Positions 63,043 through 64,000 of a stretch of 64,000 nt of DNA are shown in pieces. The stretch lies in assembly GCF_019925205.1 (NCBI RefSeq), contig NC_083560.1:103010083-103074082 (forward strand). The letters are read 5' to 3'. The position numbers and the translations under genes were made by a program. A model generated the notes under the pieces. The model saw only the letters and a list, made by a program, of their open reading frames with translations. It did not search any database and was not told the origin of the DNA. Numbering within the stretch: position 1 is the first letter of the stretch; each line of letters opens with the position of its first letter. This stretch comes from Metopolophium dirhodum (lineage: Eukaryota > Arthropoda > Insecta > Hemiptera > Aphididae).

Positions 63043-63674
63043 AAAAAGGGCTAAGCGACATTTAGGGGCTAAGCGACAGTTAAAGAATTCGATCACAAGA
63101 GCGCTAGTCTTCCTATGACAATTTGGTAATGAAATATTTTTATTTCATTTTTCGGTACAAGCGACATTTTTTTACAAAAGTGTTATAAAAGTAGGGGCTA
63201 AGCGCCTTGTTTAGTGTATAAGTCATCTATAGTGTATAATTGTAATAGCCAATTGATAACCACGTGGCACTTGAACCCCACTATTATCGTTCATCACCTT
63301 TTATAATATTGATAAAATCAATATTATCAGATATTATCAATAATTAGATATTTGATATTATTATATTATTAGACATTAAGTAAAAACCGTCACGGTATTT
63401 TTGTTTATATTACTTTAACTTAATAACTTCATGGTGACTAAATGAAACGGTTAAGTTGAAGTGGTAAGTTCTAACAAAATGCATTGTTTTTAAAAATTAA
63501 GGGGAAAATTTCAATATAATTAGTATTAAGCCATTAAAATGGAATCAAAATATATGATAATTTCATTCATAAAGCTTAAATAAAAACCTAAGCCCCAACG
63601 CCAAAGTTAAGAACATATAAAAACTTTGTTTCTGCTGTCCTGAAAAGTAGTAAAACTGTCGCTTAGCCCTTTTT
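63043..63674. mobile_element. Inverted-repeat element with GGGCTAAGCGACA motifs (632 bp)
   Basis: The left end AAAAAGGGCTAAGCGACA (63043-63060) is the inverse of the right end TGTCGCTTAGCCCTTTTT (to 63674). Two further direct motif copies, AGGGGCTAAGCGACAG (63064-63079) and AGGGGCTAAGCG (63193-63204), lie near the left end. This looks like a non-autonomous transposon with left-biased subterminal repeats. No clear target duplication or transposase is seen. Confidence 0.68.
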
Positions 63675-64000
63675 CGATATTTTCATAGTAATAATAGTGG
63701 AAATTATTTTGACAGAATAAAATGCATTATTTTCATTGAAATGCTTCGTGCAACTGACTGTCATTATTTTAAAAATTAAGTATTAAAAACCTGGTAGGTA
63801 GGCTCATTGCTATAAATTCAATAAATCCATTATAGGTAAGTATAGGTATACAAAAAACAATTCTGAGCAAAAGAGACGGTCATTTTGAACTTAAAACGCT
63901 TATTAAATAAAACGGTTGATATTTTTAAATTGCAACAAGAACAACACCGAGAGACATTCTATCACATTTAAATATTTTCAAACCTTAGATATTAAAATAG
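63675..64000. other. Noncoding AT-rich end of the window
   Basis: Nothing recognised. Confidence 0.5.

Overview
The window looks like nuclear DNA of an aphid (Hemiptera, Aphididae). It is strongly AT-rich, dense in near-palindromic TAATATTATA and TAGGTACCTA words, full of poly-A/T and AAT microsatellites, and packed with small decayed transposons. No bacterial operon, rRNA gene, CRISPR array or intact functional tRNA gene is visible. The species assignment is inference from sequence texture, not from a match.

Only one stretch is supported as host coding sequence: a GC-rich minus-strand exon at about 41014-41815. It carries a first-ATG open frame for a His/Pro/Ala/Gln-rich N-terminus of 166 residues and ends at a consensus splice donor (CAG|GTAAGC). 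The rest of that gene would lie at lower coordinates, inside or beyond the window. I found no recognisable downstream exon, so the protein is not identified. Almost all other open frames of 60-180 codons are chance frames in AT-rich DNA or lie inside repeats.

The rest is a mosaic of mobile elements, several with diagnostic ends. From left to right: a composite inverted-repeat element at 6587-7860 interrupted by a hAT-type MITE (7331-7761, exact 8-bp duplication); a second hAT-type MITE family (9308-9710, exact 8-bp duplication); a Tc1/mariner-like element with TA flanks (15175-16467) carrying a nested hAT-like repeat; another copy of the first MITE (19736-20164, exact 8-bp duplication); a degenerate hammerhead-like motif (21356-21408); a small TA-flanked element (25776-26229); a tRNA-derived SINE (33813-34103, minus strand) with A and B boxes and an 8-bp duplication; a 625-bp inverted-repeat element (37726-38350); a second copy of the nested hAT-like repeat (39618-40126); a piggyBac-like element with internal hairpins (49164-49808); a pogo/Tigger-type element with a transposase remnant (49887-50628); a non-LTR reverse-transcriptase remnant (54880-55190); two hairpin MITEs (55492-55672 and 57870-58129); a third copy of the first MITE containing an expanded 41-bp minisatellite (58669-59246); and a repeat whose motif is AGGGGCTAAGCGACA (63043-63674).

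No multi-gene system is visible. The best leads are the His/Gln-rich exon, the MITE family with an expanding internal 41-bp repeat, the hammerhead-like motif and the repeated hairpin motif of the piggyBac-like element.
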